From Microcebus murinus (lineage: Eukaryota; Chordata; Mammalia; Primates; Cheirogaleidae), in the NCBI RefSeq assembly GCF_040939455.1, contig NC_134108.1:55195501-55259500 (forward strand): a stretch of 64,000 nucleotides of DNA. Reading direction: 5' to 3'. Both the position numbers and the translations under genes were made by a program. The notes beneath the pieces were generated by a model. The model worked only from the letters and a program-made list of their open reading frames with translations, searched no databases and was not told the origin of the DNA. Below, one piece after another: positions 12,419-24,800 of this stretch (position 1 is the stretch's first letter; every line of letters begins with the position of its first letter).

Positions 12419-14332
12419 CAGTACTGGGGAGATGTACTCTGGTCCTATATTGCCTTAGAGATATTTTAGCCTATTGGGTTATCTCTGACCTGTTGTCTGC
12501 ACCTCTTGCCAAAGGAGATTAGTGAGTTTGGACCACTTGCTTAAGCTCCTAGGTGGTGAATCACTCTTGTGTGTTTGACTCTGCTGCTCTCCAATAGTTT
12601 GGGATGGAAGTCACTGTTTTGAGCTATGTGGTCACCCTCTCTGTTTTTGCTTGTACTCTGCATGAAGAAGTCAATTATCAAGGTATTCTAATGCCTTTGT
12701 GTTGTGTTCCAAACCCCCAAATAGGGTATATAAGTGTCCTGATCTTTGAGCAATGTCTTGTCACTCCCAAGGGTAACCTGAACCCTTTTGCCACTTAGCT
12801 TGGGCAAGGGAAATAGTTACCTGCAAGCCCGAGAGTGTATACTTCTGTGGTTGCTTGATCTGCTGCTAGGTGAGACCTGCTAGTATGTTATTCAGGGCTC
12901 TTTCGCCACACTTGCAAGGCAGCTCCAGGTGGGAGGTATCAATTCATGTAATTGCTGAGGACTCTGGCCAGGATTTTCCTTCCCAGTCCACAAGCCCCAA
13001 AGCTGGCAGCCATCTGGGTGCCAAGGGTGATCCCTAGTGTTATATTCTTATCAAATGATTAAAACCAACTCCCTGGACCGAATCAACAGTCTGCCCCCTT
13101 TTGCTTAGTTTCAAGGTCCCACATATTCACGTGAGTTGCACAGAGAAAACAACTTTTCTCCCTTATCCCTGCCTCCAAGGGCAAAGTCTGCCCTGCTGGG
13201 CTGGGGGAGGAGTGTTGCCAGAGACTGTGGAATGTCCCAGCCCAGAAAATGTCTTCTCTCATTTCTGCCCTCCTCCAAGGGTGGGGTCTGCTCTGCCAGT
13301 GAGAAAATCAAGCTGCTGTGCTGGGGGAGGGGTACTGCCTGAAGCCGCCTCAAGTCCCAGCCAAGAAAGGGCCTCTCTCCTCATTGCGTACCTCCAGAAG
13401 TGGGCCTGCCCTGCCCATGCCAAAAGTTAAGTGGTCGGGTTGGGGGAGAAATGTTCAGAAACCCACTTTTCTCATTACTCCCCTCCTCCAAGTGTGGAGC
13501 CTGCTCTGTCAGGCAAGGGCAGGGGTATTGCCTGGGCTTACCCTGCTGGCTGGGGAAGGGGTGGTGTCCAGAACCATTTCTAGGCTATAGCCCCCAAAAT
13601 GGTGGCTGCCCACCCACAGAGAGCCAGCACTGGAGGCAACTGTGTGGGTTTGGCAGGCTATCTCAGTGAGCCATCAGCTGTCCCCACTGCTTCGCTGACC
13701 CTCAGTCTCACGTCACTCTCCATCCCATCCTGTGCCAGCTGAATCTTTGGCAGTTCCCAGGGGTAGAGCCTCCCTTTTGGCATTCACCTCCTTTGTTCTG
13801 GTCCTGGTGACTGGCAGAGGCAAGGTGCCTGTCTCCAAACTCCCTCCTATGGACCTGGGAAGTGTCCACTCAGACTAGTCCCTCCCCTTCCTAGTGGAGA
13901 CCTAGCACAGACCACTGGAGAGTTCAAAATGTTTCCCGCTATTGTCTCTTCACACAGCCTGTGATCCTGTGCCACAACTTTGCACTGATTTCAGGTGCTT
14001 CCCTACCTGAATGAATGTGGAGGTCAGTGGAGGAAGAATCATCCTCCTGTGGGTCAGATCACACTGCCCCGGCCAGCCGATGGGCATTGCCATCCCATGC
14101 TTTATTCCCTATGGTATATCTTATACTCTCTAGACTGTGGTCGATTCTCCAATTCCCCATTTTTCCCCCTAACACTGCTTGTCCTGTGCTGCTTCTCTGC
14201 AGATTCACGATGCTGTTCCTGTGGGAGAATGATCCACTCGTGTGTGACTCTCCGTGTTCTTTATCTCCTACCCTGGGAGCAGAGAACCAGGAGGTCACCT
14301 GCCATTTTTCCCTTATTCTTCTGGGGTAAGAT
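12419..14332 (-). mobile_element. GC-rich block, probably L1 5'UTR
   Basis: This 1.9-kb block is much richer in G and C than the neighbouring DNA and sits where the 5'UTR of the composite element's L1 should be, between an Alu tail and ORF2 sequence. On the minus strand it begins with an AAGAATAAGGGAAAAATGGC stretch reminiscent of the purine-rich starts of L1 5'UTRs, and it has about the same length as the 5'UTR of the L1 at 33083-34840, although I see no long shared blocks by eye. No ORF1 is present. It could instead be a different element captured in the composite. Open frames in it (for example 13101-13430 and 14015-14329) have no recognisable domain. Confidence 0.55.
13161..13585. repeat. 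Four GC-rich tandem units of about 90-120 bp
   Basis: Imperfect repeats start near 13161, 13259, 13381 and 13472. Each has a CCTCC(A/C)A core followed by a (T/C)CTGC(C/T)CTG core, and the first three continue to a G(C/T)TGGGGGAG core; the fourth continues to GGCTGGGGAAGG. Unit lengths differ because of small indels. They recall promoter monomers of some mammalian L1 5'UTRs, or a VNTR. Confidence 0.65.
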
Positions 14333-14665
14333 TTATTTCTTTATTTATTTTGACAGAGTCTTACTCTGTTGCCTGGGCTAGAGTGCCGTGGCATCAGCCT
14401 AGCTCACAGCAACATCAAACTCCTGAGCTCAAGCGATCCTTCTGCCTCAGCCTCCCGAATAGCCGGGACTACAGGCATGTGCCACCATGCCCAGCTAATT
14501 TTTTCTATATATATTTTTAGTTGGTCAGTTAATTTCTTTCTATTTTCAGTAGAGACAGGGTCTCGCTCTTTCTCAGGCTGGTTTTGAACTTCTGACCTTG
14601 AGCCATCCACCCACCTTGGCCTCCCAGAGTGCTAGGATTACAGGCATGAGCCACCACTCCCAGAC
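14333..14665 (-). mobile_element. Lemur-type dimeric Alu
   Basis: A nearly full-length Alu in reverse orientation. The plus strand shows the A-tail complement (about 14327-14343), right arm, A/T-rich linker with TCTATATATATTTTTAG, left arm, and the start block AGTGCTAGGATTACAGGC at about 14630-14647, which is diagnostic for strepsirrhine Alu. Its 5' end at 14665 coincides with the start of the composite element's target-site duplication. It has no duplication of its own that I can see, which argues that it arrived with the L1. Confidence 0.9.
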
Positions 14666-14680
14666 TTAAGGTGAAATTCT

Positions 14681-15743
14681 TGATAGGAAAATTATACTAG
14701 GATTACAACATTTCTATGTAAATAAGGAAAATGACATTTAATAATTCAGAAACATAATGGAGGATATTTATTTTTATACATAAAAATGGAGAATAGGTTC
14801 CAAGGAGTTTTCTTAAATTTATTTCACTAAAGAGATTTGTACATTTATTATTTTAATTCATTGTTTTTTTCTTTTTCTTTCCTGTAATGCACTAAAATTT
14901 TAATGTTCATCACTTTTATTTTACTGTGATTTGCTTCATTATACCATTCAGTTTACCAATGAAAATGGACAAGTTAACTGATCTGTGACTACTCTATCAC
15001 TACCAATATTATTTAATGTTTTTATATAAAAAAGGATTGACAAGAGTATACCTGCTCCTCTATAAAATTATGTTTTATTTCCATTTCTTCATACCTAGTC
15101 CTGCCCCCCCTTACAAATGAATTTAACTATCATAATTAATAATGCTGTGTTGGCAACAGGATGAAAAATTGGGAGCATGTCCACAGAGGCATTAATAAAC
15201 ATCATGCATTGACTTAATGTGGTTACAGGTCTTCCAGCAAGGTAACACACTAAAAACAAATGGGTCTTTTTTTTTTTTTTACTAGTTGGATTTTAATTAG
15301 AAAAGAAGTAGGGCAGGACAGAAAGAGTAGTTGCAATAATAATAGACTCTACAAAATTACTTAGTTTATCAAGGCACTGATATATATATATATATATATT
15401 CATTCTATTTCTCCTGACAAAAAATATGTTTGGTGGTTATTACTACCATCAGATAAAAGATAAGAATATTGAGTATAAAATGTTTAAGCCTTGTATTAAC
15501 CTGAGTATGAAAGTGTGAAGTGTGATATTACACACACGTGACACACACACACATCCTAGAAAACTTTACTCAATGTTTCAGACACATTTGATTTTTGCTT
15601 TTATATCCAAGCCTTCACCTCTATATTACATTCCCTATAACAAAAATTAATCAAGATCTATCTAGGTATAATCTTGCAGACCCTTTGACATAAGTAAGCC
15701 TGAATGAAAACAGGTACTTACAAATTCTAGAGGAAACCCATCT
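14681..15743. other. No gene; short microsatellites only
   Basis: Contains a T-run at about 15268-15280, a (TA)n run at 15381-15399 and short CA runs at about 15530-15553. Nothing else is recognised. Confidence 0.55.
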
Positions 15744-16123
15744 ATACTAGCTTGCTATAGCTGTCATAATAAACTACCATAGACTAAGTGAATTAACAAC
15801 TGAAATTTATTTTCTCACAGGTATGGAGGCTATAATCTCAAGATAAACATGTTAGTAGATTTTGGTTTCTTCTGATCCCTGTTTCCTTGGCTTGAAGATA
15901 GATACCTTACATTGTCTTCCTTCTTTGTGTGCACATATGTGGGTCTAAATGTCCTATTTTTTTAGGACACCAGTCATATTGGATTAGGATCTACCCTAAT
16001 GACCAAATTTAACCTTAATTACTTTTTTGAAGTCCCTATTGCCAAATACAATGACATTCTCAGGCAATAAAGCTTAGAATTTCAACATATGAATTTGGAA
16101 AGGACACTCTCCAGCCCATAACA
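15744..16123 (-). mobile_element. MLT1-like MaLR LTR
   Basis: Read on the plus strand the order GCTATAGCTGTCATAATAAA, ATTTATTTTCTCACAGGTAT, TTAGGACACCAGTCATATTG, TTCAACATATGAATTTGG and CAGCCCATAACA follows the reverse complement of MLT1-type LTRs from end to start. It is substantially diverged. Family assignment is from recall. Confidence 0.7.
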
Positions 16124-17345
16124 CCATCTCACCAAATTCTCCCTAAATTATCTTATATTGTCATCTTCCTATATATATATATTAGTTTACATCATTATAA
16201 AAGCAACAAAATTGATATAAAAACAGAGAAAACATTTCCACTAAAGGTATAACTTTTTGAAGTAGGTTGTATTTTGTTACAACACAAATATTCAGAGGAA
16301 GGAAAAAGCATTTTCTTCTTATCATCATCACCATATTATGAAATATTTTAGCTTTTTTTTTTACAGCAGAACAACTATATAAGATCAGAGTTTGATTGGG
16401 AAAGACTTTAATTTTTCTGAAAATCTTTTCAAAATATATTCCTTAGAAGAGGATTGCGCCTTACCTCTTAACTACTAAATGTGGTTCAAACACCAGCACA
16501 TTAGGAGCTTACTAGAAATGCAAAATTTTGTGCTCTACCCGAGTCTTAGAAATCAGAATATACCTTTTAACAATTCCATTAGGTGATTCTTTATGTTCAA
16601 TAAAGTTTGAAAAACAAACCCAGCATAAATAAGAAACCAATGTAAATATAAGTGGAAGCAAAGTCAGAAGCAGGAGATAATAGTGTAGAAGATTGATTTT
16701 CCTTTTTTCCTTTTTTTTCCTAGAGCTACCTAACTTCCATATATAACTAGTTTGCACAGACAGTATATTAAATAACATGACATAAAAGTGGTTAGTAATT
16801 GTTTTCTCTGTTGTCTGGAATAAATGCACTTCAATGATAATGGTTTCGTGTGTGTTGTTTTAGTAACAGTTTGCAAAAGAACTCCTTGAAATAATAGTAC
16901 TAACCATGTTTTGGGGGAAGAAAAAGAAGTCTGTGGTCAATAAGTATGAACAGGTCTGCATATTATATCTTTCTTACATATTCACGATATATATTAGCAT
17001 ATCAAAGACTTTGAAAATTTCAGCAATAAAGGACCATGTGTAATGTTGTTTAACTGTGCCTCAAACCCAATTTTACTACGAACACATTTTTATCTAAACT
17101 TCTATCAGCAGATACACACTACCAAGTTCAAACTCCAGATCTATTACTTTGTAGATAAAATTTGCAGGAAATATTTAACATATTTAAATCTTGACTATAT
17201 TATATGTAAAATGGGAGATAATAATATTTACCTATGTTACAGTGTCAGGATAACAAAGGGTGGTCCAGTTTCTGAAGACCAGTAAGCTATTATATTGTGG
17301 AATATATCTTGAGGAAAATTGCTCTGTAGCAAATGGAACAATATA
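16124..17345. other. No feature recognised
   Basis: AT-rich sequence with a TA run near 16170-16182. The open frame 16512-16829 on the minus strand has no recognisable domain. Confidence 0.5.
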
Positions 17346-17584
17346 CAGTTGATCCTTGAACAATAAAAGTTCAAAGTGTTTCTGCTTATATGGATTTTTT
17401 CAACCAAATGTGAATGGAAAATACAAGATTTGCAGGATGCAAAACCCTCTCATTCAGAGGGCAGATTTTTGTATATGTAGGTTCTACAGGGCTTAGTCCT
17501 GGACTAGAGTAAGAGGAGATTTGGGTATATGGGGGTACTGGAATGCAGGTCCTAACACAAATCCCTCCATACTGAGGGACAATA
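17346..17584. mobile_element. Tigger-type non-autonomous DNA transposon
   Basis: It starts CAGTTGATCCTTGAACAA after a TA dinucleotide, the terminal sequence of pogo/Tigger elements that insert at TA, and the other end has CATACTGAGGGAC, also typical of this group. The middle is short and non-coding, so this is a MITE-like derivative. The right end is approximate. Confidence 0.7.
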
Positions 17585-19239
17585 CTCTTCATATATATTC
17601 TCTTATATATATCATTATATATGTACAAATAATTATAGTGTATATATAGAAAATTAGATGTGAAATAATTATAAATTGTATATGATTATGTAATCAGTCT
17701 ATGATTTCAAAGCTTATATAACCTTTCATGTCTCACTAAAGTCCCAACTTAATATAAAAACTTCTACCAACTTTATCACTTTACTATCATTTTAAGAACA
17801 TGTGATTTTATCAACCTTATTTGTAAGTTTCTTTGCTCTCATTCTATAACTCCCCATCAGGATCATCTTAAATGATTGGTTTTCTATAACTCCTATTTGG
17901 TCTTATACAGAGAGGAATAGAAAACTCACTGGAAACCCAAGACACATTTTGAAAAATGGATCTCTAATTTTGCAAAAGTAGACAAGGTTATGGTTTTTCA
18001 TGTAGGCAGAAGAAATGACTATGCTTACATTTTAATGGATATGACCCAGTGATGTCTTTAGTATGGTTCTTAAGGAACCCTGCAAGTTAGTACTCATACT
18101 CAAAAACAAAAAATATGATAAGCTAAACAAGAATTATAATGTTAAATTAAAACCAAATTAATATACCCTCAAAGTCCCCTCTTTTAAGTGTTCACTAACA
18201 GTATTCAGAAAACAAAATGAAACTTTCTTTTAAGAAATGCCAAAGAATATGTAATGATATTTTCTAAGGCATAATACAATGGAAATTTTTTCCTGAATTT
18301 CTTATTTTCTAAGGCAAATTAAATTAGTTAATTTGGCAGAATATAGAGCAACTTCCTATACATTTTATGTGGTATATTTGCAGGTTTTGGGGAGGGAGGG
18401 AGAGGTGGGGTTAATTCACCATAAAATTTTTACTCTTATTTATTTTGTGTTTAAATTTTTATTTAAATTTAGACATACTGCTAAAATTCAGTGGCTTTTA
18501 ATACCTATTAATTATAAAATAAATATGGATTTTTCTTTTGATTTATTGGCATTGTAGATTACGTTCATAGAGTTCTGAGAGTGATTCATTTTTACAGTCA
18601 TGAAAGACAATTAGCTCAATGCGTTAAATTTCTCAATATACTACTGGCTTTAATTTACTTTTTGTGATTGGGTTTAATTTAATTTCTTAATGTTGTTGCT
18701 CTCATAATCAGCAGCAATTTTTGTTTGTTTTTCTTATTGTCTACTATGTTTGATTATTATGCAAAGAAACTTTGATGCAGGTTTTTGATTTACTATTTTT
18801 ATCATCTTTGTATTCATGATGCTTTTATAAATATAATTTTGACATTTTAAAATTTTATATCTGCTCAGTTAATTTAAATGAAATAGGTATACACTACCCT
18901 TAATTTTATTAAATTCAGAAAAAAATCATGGCACTTTTAGGTTTTATACTTCTTGGATTATATTAATATTTTTTAGAAATTAAATAGTTTCCCAGATTGT
19001 TTTCCCATGGACTAGTATATTTAGCTATATCTTTGCTTCACATCTCTTATTTACACTTGATGTCTTTTTTTTATTTATAATTATGTTTGCTATGAAAAGT
19101 TTAAGTTGTTTTAGTTTAGTGAATCACTCTTAATTTTATTTTGTATTACTATTTTTAATTTAAAGTTTTATCTTCAATAATCCCTAGGTTCTTTATGCTT
19201 ATTTTATTTTATTGTCATTTAGCCTGCTATCTACTTTCC
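17585..19239. other. No feature recognised
   Basis: Very AT-rich sequence. Parts near 18560-19200 have the T-rich texture of antisense L1 but no diagnostic block, so no assignment is made. Confidence 0.45.
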
Positions 19240-19995
19240 GGGAATTGGCCACCCTCCCAGCGCAAACAGGTCTCAAGGCAAGATTGTCGCAAGGGGTGTG
19301 GAAATAAGAAATAAAGAAATGATATATTATAGACGGAGAAATGATTGAGATGGAGATGAAGAGCAGTTCAAAAGATGGGGGACTTAGGGGTTCTTAGCTT
19401 CTCGCCAACCGAGACCCCAAATGAAGTCCTGCATCAGTATTTATTAGTACAGCAAAGAGTTGTTTTTTGTTAGGGAATTACATATACAGTTCATTTTTTG
19501 AGGTTTCCAGGGGAACCTTACCTAATTCTGTTTACAAGAATAGACGGTTACACAATTTCTCAAAGATAAGCATGTTAAGCTCTAAGTTAGAAACAGACCT
19601 AGCTGAGCATACAAATTAAAGATAAAATGTATAAAATGAGAACACTGAGTCTGTGTACTACTCTAGTCTATTTCTTCTGAACACAGAGACATGTAGTCAA
19701 GAGTGAAGCAGGAATAGTCTTGAATCTAGGATAGTTCCAGCTGCATGATATCTGCTTGGCAGGCATTTTAATCAGCTTCTCCGCCAAGGGCCCAAACCAA
19801 GCTTCTGCTTTGCAAAAAGCTCAAGGTGATGACTGGCAGCAAGAGAAGAAACGCTGCTTTGCAAAAGTGCTCTGACAATGCCCCCTTTGTTGGAAGCAGC
19901 TTCTATTTTGTGAACTACATGTCCACAGATTCCTTCAAGGCAGAGACCTGCAAAACCTCTGAAACTTCTGACATCTCTTAGCCTATTTCCCAATA
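19240..19995 (-). mobile_element. Endogenous retrovirus LTR, possibly class II
   Basis: On the minus strand this starts at 19995 with TATTGGGAAATAGGCTAAGA (a mutated TGTTGGGAA start) and runs about 750 bp to a GC-richer end near 19240. An AATAAA polyadenylation hexamer lies at plus positions 19440-19445, followed on the minus strand by a TTTGGGGTCTCGGTTGGCGA block of R/U5 character. The style resembles betaretrovirus-like LTRs; this is recall, not a search. The left boundary and target duplication were not resolved. Its first 165 bp or so are shared with the foldback element at 43500-43723. The open frame 19772-19993 lies in it and is probably meaningless. Confidence 0.6.
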
Positions 19996-20341
19996 ATAAC
20001 TTATTCTGATAATTGATATATCTAATTTTTTTCTTTTTTTATCTAGTGTTTTCACTTAATTTTATTCTCCTTTGCTACTTTTAGTGGTTTGAATACAATT
20101 TTCTATTTATTAATTTTTACCTTCCCATTTCTAACAGTTATAATTAAATGTATGATTCTCCATAATTGTATGATTATATATGGTATGTAATTACATAAGC
20201 ATGTACTTATATATAACAATATTTATGATATAATGTAATATACTATAATATAAAACAGTTAAAAACTGTATAGAGAATAAAAACAAGCATAAGAAGGCAT
20301 GCATATATGTGACTATATATTTGTGCATACACATATATGTA

Positions 20342-20406
20342 CAGTTATGTACTACATAACTATGTTTCAGTCAATGACAAAATGCATACACAACAATGGT
20401 CCCATG
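20342..20406 (-). mobile_element. Tigger end fragment
   Basis: About 65 bp beginning CAGTTATGTACTACATAACT after TA match the terminal region of the same Tigger group as the complete copy at 48674-49012, in the opposite orientation. The rest of the element is missing. Confidence 0.6.
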
Positions 20407-20611
20407 TGAGGTGGGGAAACTGGTCTTGGCCACAGGTAGCCTTTGGATCCTTGAGGTGGCCTTTTGACGAATACAAATTTTACAGAACAAATCCTTCTAA
20501 CATTTGTCTCAATCTACCTACAATACTTGGACAACACTTTGTTTCTGCAAAAAGGGATTTAGAACTATTAACAGATTTTCATTTCTCTTCTATTTCAAAA
20601 ATTCTTATATA

Positions 20612-20732
20612 AGCTGAATGTGGTGGAATGTACCTGTAGTTCCAGCTACTTGGGAAGCTGAGGTGGGAGGATCACCTGAGCCCAGGAATTCAATGCCAGC
20701 ATGGACAACATAACAAAATCACATCTCTTAAA
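20612..20732 (+). mobile_element. Free left Alu monomer (FLAM-like)
   Basis: A single Alu-like monomer running from GCTGAATGTGGTGGAATG through CCAGCTACTTGGGAAGCTGA and GGAGGATCACCTGAGCCCAG to a short A-rich end. It has no second arm. It represents an ancient 7SL-derived monomer. Confidence 0.75.
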
Positions 20733-21439
20733 AAATGCTTGCATAAACTTATATTACACATTCCCACAAATTCCTGGTCACATTATATTCAAGGTACAAA
20801 TGTATATGTTTTTCCACTAATCTAATTGCATTGGCCATTGACCACTACTTCTGTGAATTCAATAAAATATATTTCATATTCCTATAATACAAATAACTAC
20901 TAATTAAAGGGCCATTTTTGCAAATGAGAGAGTCCCAGAAGGAAAAAGGAGAGCTGATACCAGCAACTAAATACTCAGTTTGCAACATATTTGTCCAAAT
21001 TAAATGCAAGACCTGGAAGTACAATATTCCATGCTCCTGAAAGAAGATAAGAATTAGATATTTGTATGTAACATTAATAATGGCCACCTTATCATAAAAT
21101 ATAAAATAAAAATGTGAGATGATATCAATATTTTGCTATACTTCACTTGATTGGAAATGTTTCTTGTATTTCACATTAAATTGATATGCATATATTGATT
21201 TATAAGCACACACATAATTCGCATATACACAAGTTGAAAAATCCAGAATGTGGTTATTTTTATATAGACATTGTAACCAATTGATCTAGCTCTAACAATA
21301 ATTATAATGGCATTTTTATTAGGACAATAAATTTATAAGTTAACTTAGATATAAGTGTATATTTATAACATTATGTCAACCATTTAAGAAACATAGAATG
21401 TATTTACATTAGTCCAAGTTTTTTTCTGTCTTTTAAGAG
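20733..21439. other. No feature recognised
   Basis: AT-rich with no supported gene or family. The preceding stretch 19996-20341 is rich in TA steps. Confidence 0.5.
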
Positions 21440-21850
21440 CATTTTATTGTAGGCATCATATAGATTTTCCACATTTTTTATTAACTCTGCACTTAGGGTT
21501 TTTATTTTGTTTTGGAATTTTTTTTCTGTTGCCTCTAAACAAATTGTCATCATTCCTATAAAGCGTTATTTTTAACATGTTAATTTTATAACTTCCTGTA
21601 TTATTATTTAGGTAGTGGTTTTCCCCCTGAATCTTTTGAATTGTCTGCATTTATATACCCTGAAACATGTTCTATTGTTTGTACTATCTATTCATGTGCC
21701 AATATCATGTTTTTTTTAATTATAAAGGTTTTATGTGTTAATACCTAGCTTTCCCAACTGACAGGAACTGTTATATCTTTATAGAGACAAATCTGTCAAC
21801 ATCTAATATTGAGATTGATTCTGCTTTTAGATGCAACATTTATATGTCTT
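21440..21850 (-). mobile_element. Decayed L1M fragment
   Basis: The plus strand carries T-rich sequence with the block TGTTCTATTG..CTATCTATTCATGTGCCAATATCATG near 21668-21710, which is the antisense of a conserved region of ORF2 in old L1 elements. The limits are approximate and coding capacity is lost. Confidence 0.5.
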
Positions 21851-24800
21851 ATATGTTATGCAATATTATATAATATATATGTATAAATCACATGTAGGAA
21901 TTTTAACTCTATTTCACCTAATATGCTGTGTACATTTATGTATGTGTATGTTTTGGGCTGATGATCTGGATATTTATTTCCTTCTGAGATAATTCACTTG
22001 TTCAATAATTATTATTTTATTGTCATATAAAAAGTTTACATGAATTAATATTTATTTCTGAGAAATTATGTCAAATTATGCTGTCTATTACTGTGCCATG
22101 ACTGCATTGTATTAGCAATACTCTTCCAAGGAGAAGCTGTTTCCATTACTTCCCAGTCTATAACATAACTTAGTATAGTTAGAAAGTAAAGAGGCAATTT
22201 TTCCCCTACTCAAGGATTTGATCCAATCTCCTTTCTAATACACAGAGTCATTTCTGTTTAGTTCCATCCATGCTAAACACAAATCAGAACAAAACAATCC
22301 CTAAAAAAAATTATTCTGGATTTGAGCCATTGGTTTTCCTTTCTCTCATTTCCATTAATCTGTAGACAGAAATGTAGTCACAAGGACTTTGTATATTCCT
22401 ATTTTGTTTCTCTGCCTCCTTACATTGAATTAGGGAACCATCATACAGAAAGGGATATTCAGAGAAAGTGAAAGAAGAAAGAGAATGTGTATTTTCTATG
22501 TAGTATATATGTATACAAAATATTTATACATTATTTTAAATATACAATTTGTATATTTAGAAATGTATCCATTTATCTGTTTATATGATATATTTATGTT
22601 ATATATGTAGTTATATGTAGTAATTAAAATATAATTACAAAAGTTATATTTCATTATATTTTATTGCATTTATATGTAAATGTTTCATCTGAACCCTCTT
22701 TTCCTTTCTTCCTTTCTCTCATTTTTAATTATTAATATTAATAACTATATCACGTAACTGCACTTAGCTGAGAAATGCATAAAATAAAAAATCAATATTA
22801 AAAACAAAAGTATGGGATTGCTTACAAGAAACAACATAGGAAAAATGCAGAGTAAAATGTCTCTTTTCATTCAAATTCCATCAAGTATAATGAAAGTTAC
22901 AACCTACAAATCCAGAATGAGAAAGCTGGGATGAATGATAAATGTTTTCTTCTCCCTGCAACAGCAAATATGTGACAAAATGGATTATTTTAAAGCACTA
23001 CATAAAAGTGTTTATTTTTCCTAGGATTGTGAGATTTCAATATATCCATTTATATTTTAAATCCATCATTTATCATCCTGCCTTGCTGTAGTGTTTGGGC
23101 TATATGATCACCTCTACTCTGTGGACATTTTCCTGGTTGTAAGGATTTGACATCTTTCAGGTACTATGGCACTATGTATAGTATCTTAACTATGGTCTCA
23201 GTTGTGCCATAGATAGTAGGGTCATCACCCACTAGCTTTATAACATAATATCTCTGTGTACCCTAGGGTGTATTTCTTTATTCGAATATTGTTTCTTTGA
23301 TTGTTCTAACAGAGTTGATGTATTTTCCTAGGGTTCATCTATCACAAAACAATTTACAGTGCTCCCAAAACCCCACTACCTTGGAAAGAATGAATTTATG
23401 TTTTCTTTGGCTCAGAGTGAATGGCTCAGGTAGTACCATATCCCCGAGGCCTTGTTTTTAGGCACTTTCCATTTAAAGAAAATACATTTAGGTCAGAGAT
23501 TGAAAAAGAAACTGTGTTTAGATAGATGTGAGAACCTGTGAAAAATTGCTTGGCAAGCAAACTTTCTTAACAAAAGTTTGCTGAACTTAAGAGTCTTAAG
23601 GCTTAAAGAGCCTACAGCCTTACATAATTTAAAATTGTAGAGTCATAAAATTAATTCTAAAGAAAACGAATTCTTTTTAATTAGTAAAATAATAAGACAT
23701 TGTTATAATTTTCTACCTGTGTCAATGATAGTTCTCCTCCCTGAATCTAGAGAGATGGAAACACATTGTTCTCTTTTCTGTGACATTTTTAAATGGGTTT
23801 AACATATATACTTAATGTGCACTAATTCTATAGCATAAGAATGCGTTGATATGAAGAACCTCAAGTAACAGTTTTTTAAAAAAGTTGGCAATGTAATTTT
23901 GTAAGCACACAGAATCAGAATGGTACAGAGGTATAGTATAGTGAGGTTTTCAATGGCACTGTAAATTATTTTGTGATAAATTGAAGCTAAATTGAAACTA
24001 TATTGCTGACTTTTTAAATTCCCTGTGTGGTTCTGGATTAGTCTTGGTCATAGAGAAATTTGTACTAGATTTGGAAGATGGAAATGAAGGGGCAGCAAAT
24101 TTCCCCAACAATCAGTGAAGAACCACAGGCAGTGCTACAGCTCACACTTTACTGATATGGCTCACACAGCAGACACCTAGATTACAGATCCTTCTCACCT
24201 GCAGCATATCTGTATCTATAAGAGCAATGAAGATTTGAAAGTTTCATGAACAGACTTGAAATTCAGAATGATTGCTAAAGAAGTATTAATAGATTAATAA
24301 GAATAAAGAAGCTCATGCCATCTTCCAAAAAATAAAAACAGCATATTTAAATATAATGCAAATAAGGTTAGCTCTACTAGATGCCAGAAGAGTAAACTCT
24401 AAAGAGGAATTGCTTCAAAGCTATATGAGGGCAAAATAAAGATGTTTTTGGAAATTTTAGAGTTCTAATTACTTTATGTCCTTTTTAAAAGAATTAACAA
24501 AGGGTATCTGCTGGTACAATACCACAGCAAAAGTTAATCAAAGGAAAATGAAGATCTGGGTTATAAGATAAAGGCAAAGAATAAAAGCAAGTAACTAAAC
24601 ATAAATAATACTGATTAAAAATGTAAAAGTCATTAAGAAATAAAATTTCAGAATATTATTACAAGTTTGGTTATAGTAAAGGATCTGAATGAGGGAACCA
24701 AAGCAAGCTAATTTTCATCATACAAGGGGGATAGGGAGGTCATAGGTATTGCCATAGATAATGAGTAAGTCTGTATATCATTGGAAGAAAGGAAATTATT

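Larger units (their letters stand above)
9821..14680 (-). mobile_element. Composite Alu-L1 retroelement with 3' transduction, bounded by one target-site duplication
   Basis: A 15-bp direct repeat, TTAAGGTGAGATTCT at 9821-9835 and TTAAGGTGAAATTCT at 14666-14680, differs at one base and brackets about 4.83 kb. The right copy starts exactly at the 5' end of an Alu; the left copy directly abuts a short T-run. Read on the minus strand the insert is Alu (14665-14333), a GC-rich L1-5'UTR-like block (14332-12419), the 3' part of L1 ORF2 and the 3'UTR (12418-10041), then 199 bp ending in AATAAA and a short poly(A). The simplest reading is a single target-primed reverse-transcription event. The Alu could come from template switching, or from an Alu upstream of the source L1 carried along as a 5' transduction. 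Confidence 0.75.

Noticed and set aside
13101..13669. Several overlapping frames in a GC-rich block as a novel gene
   Set aside because: All frames are open because of GC-rich tandem repeats; no start context, splice structure or domain supports coding.
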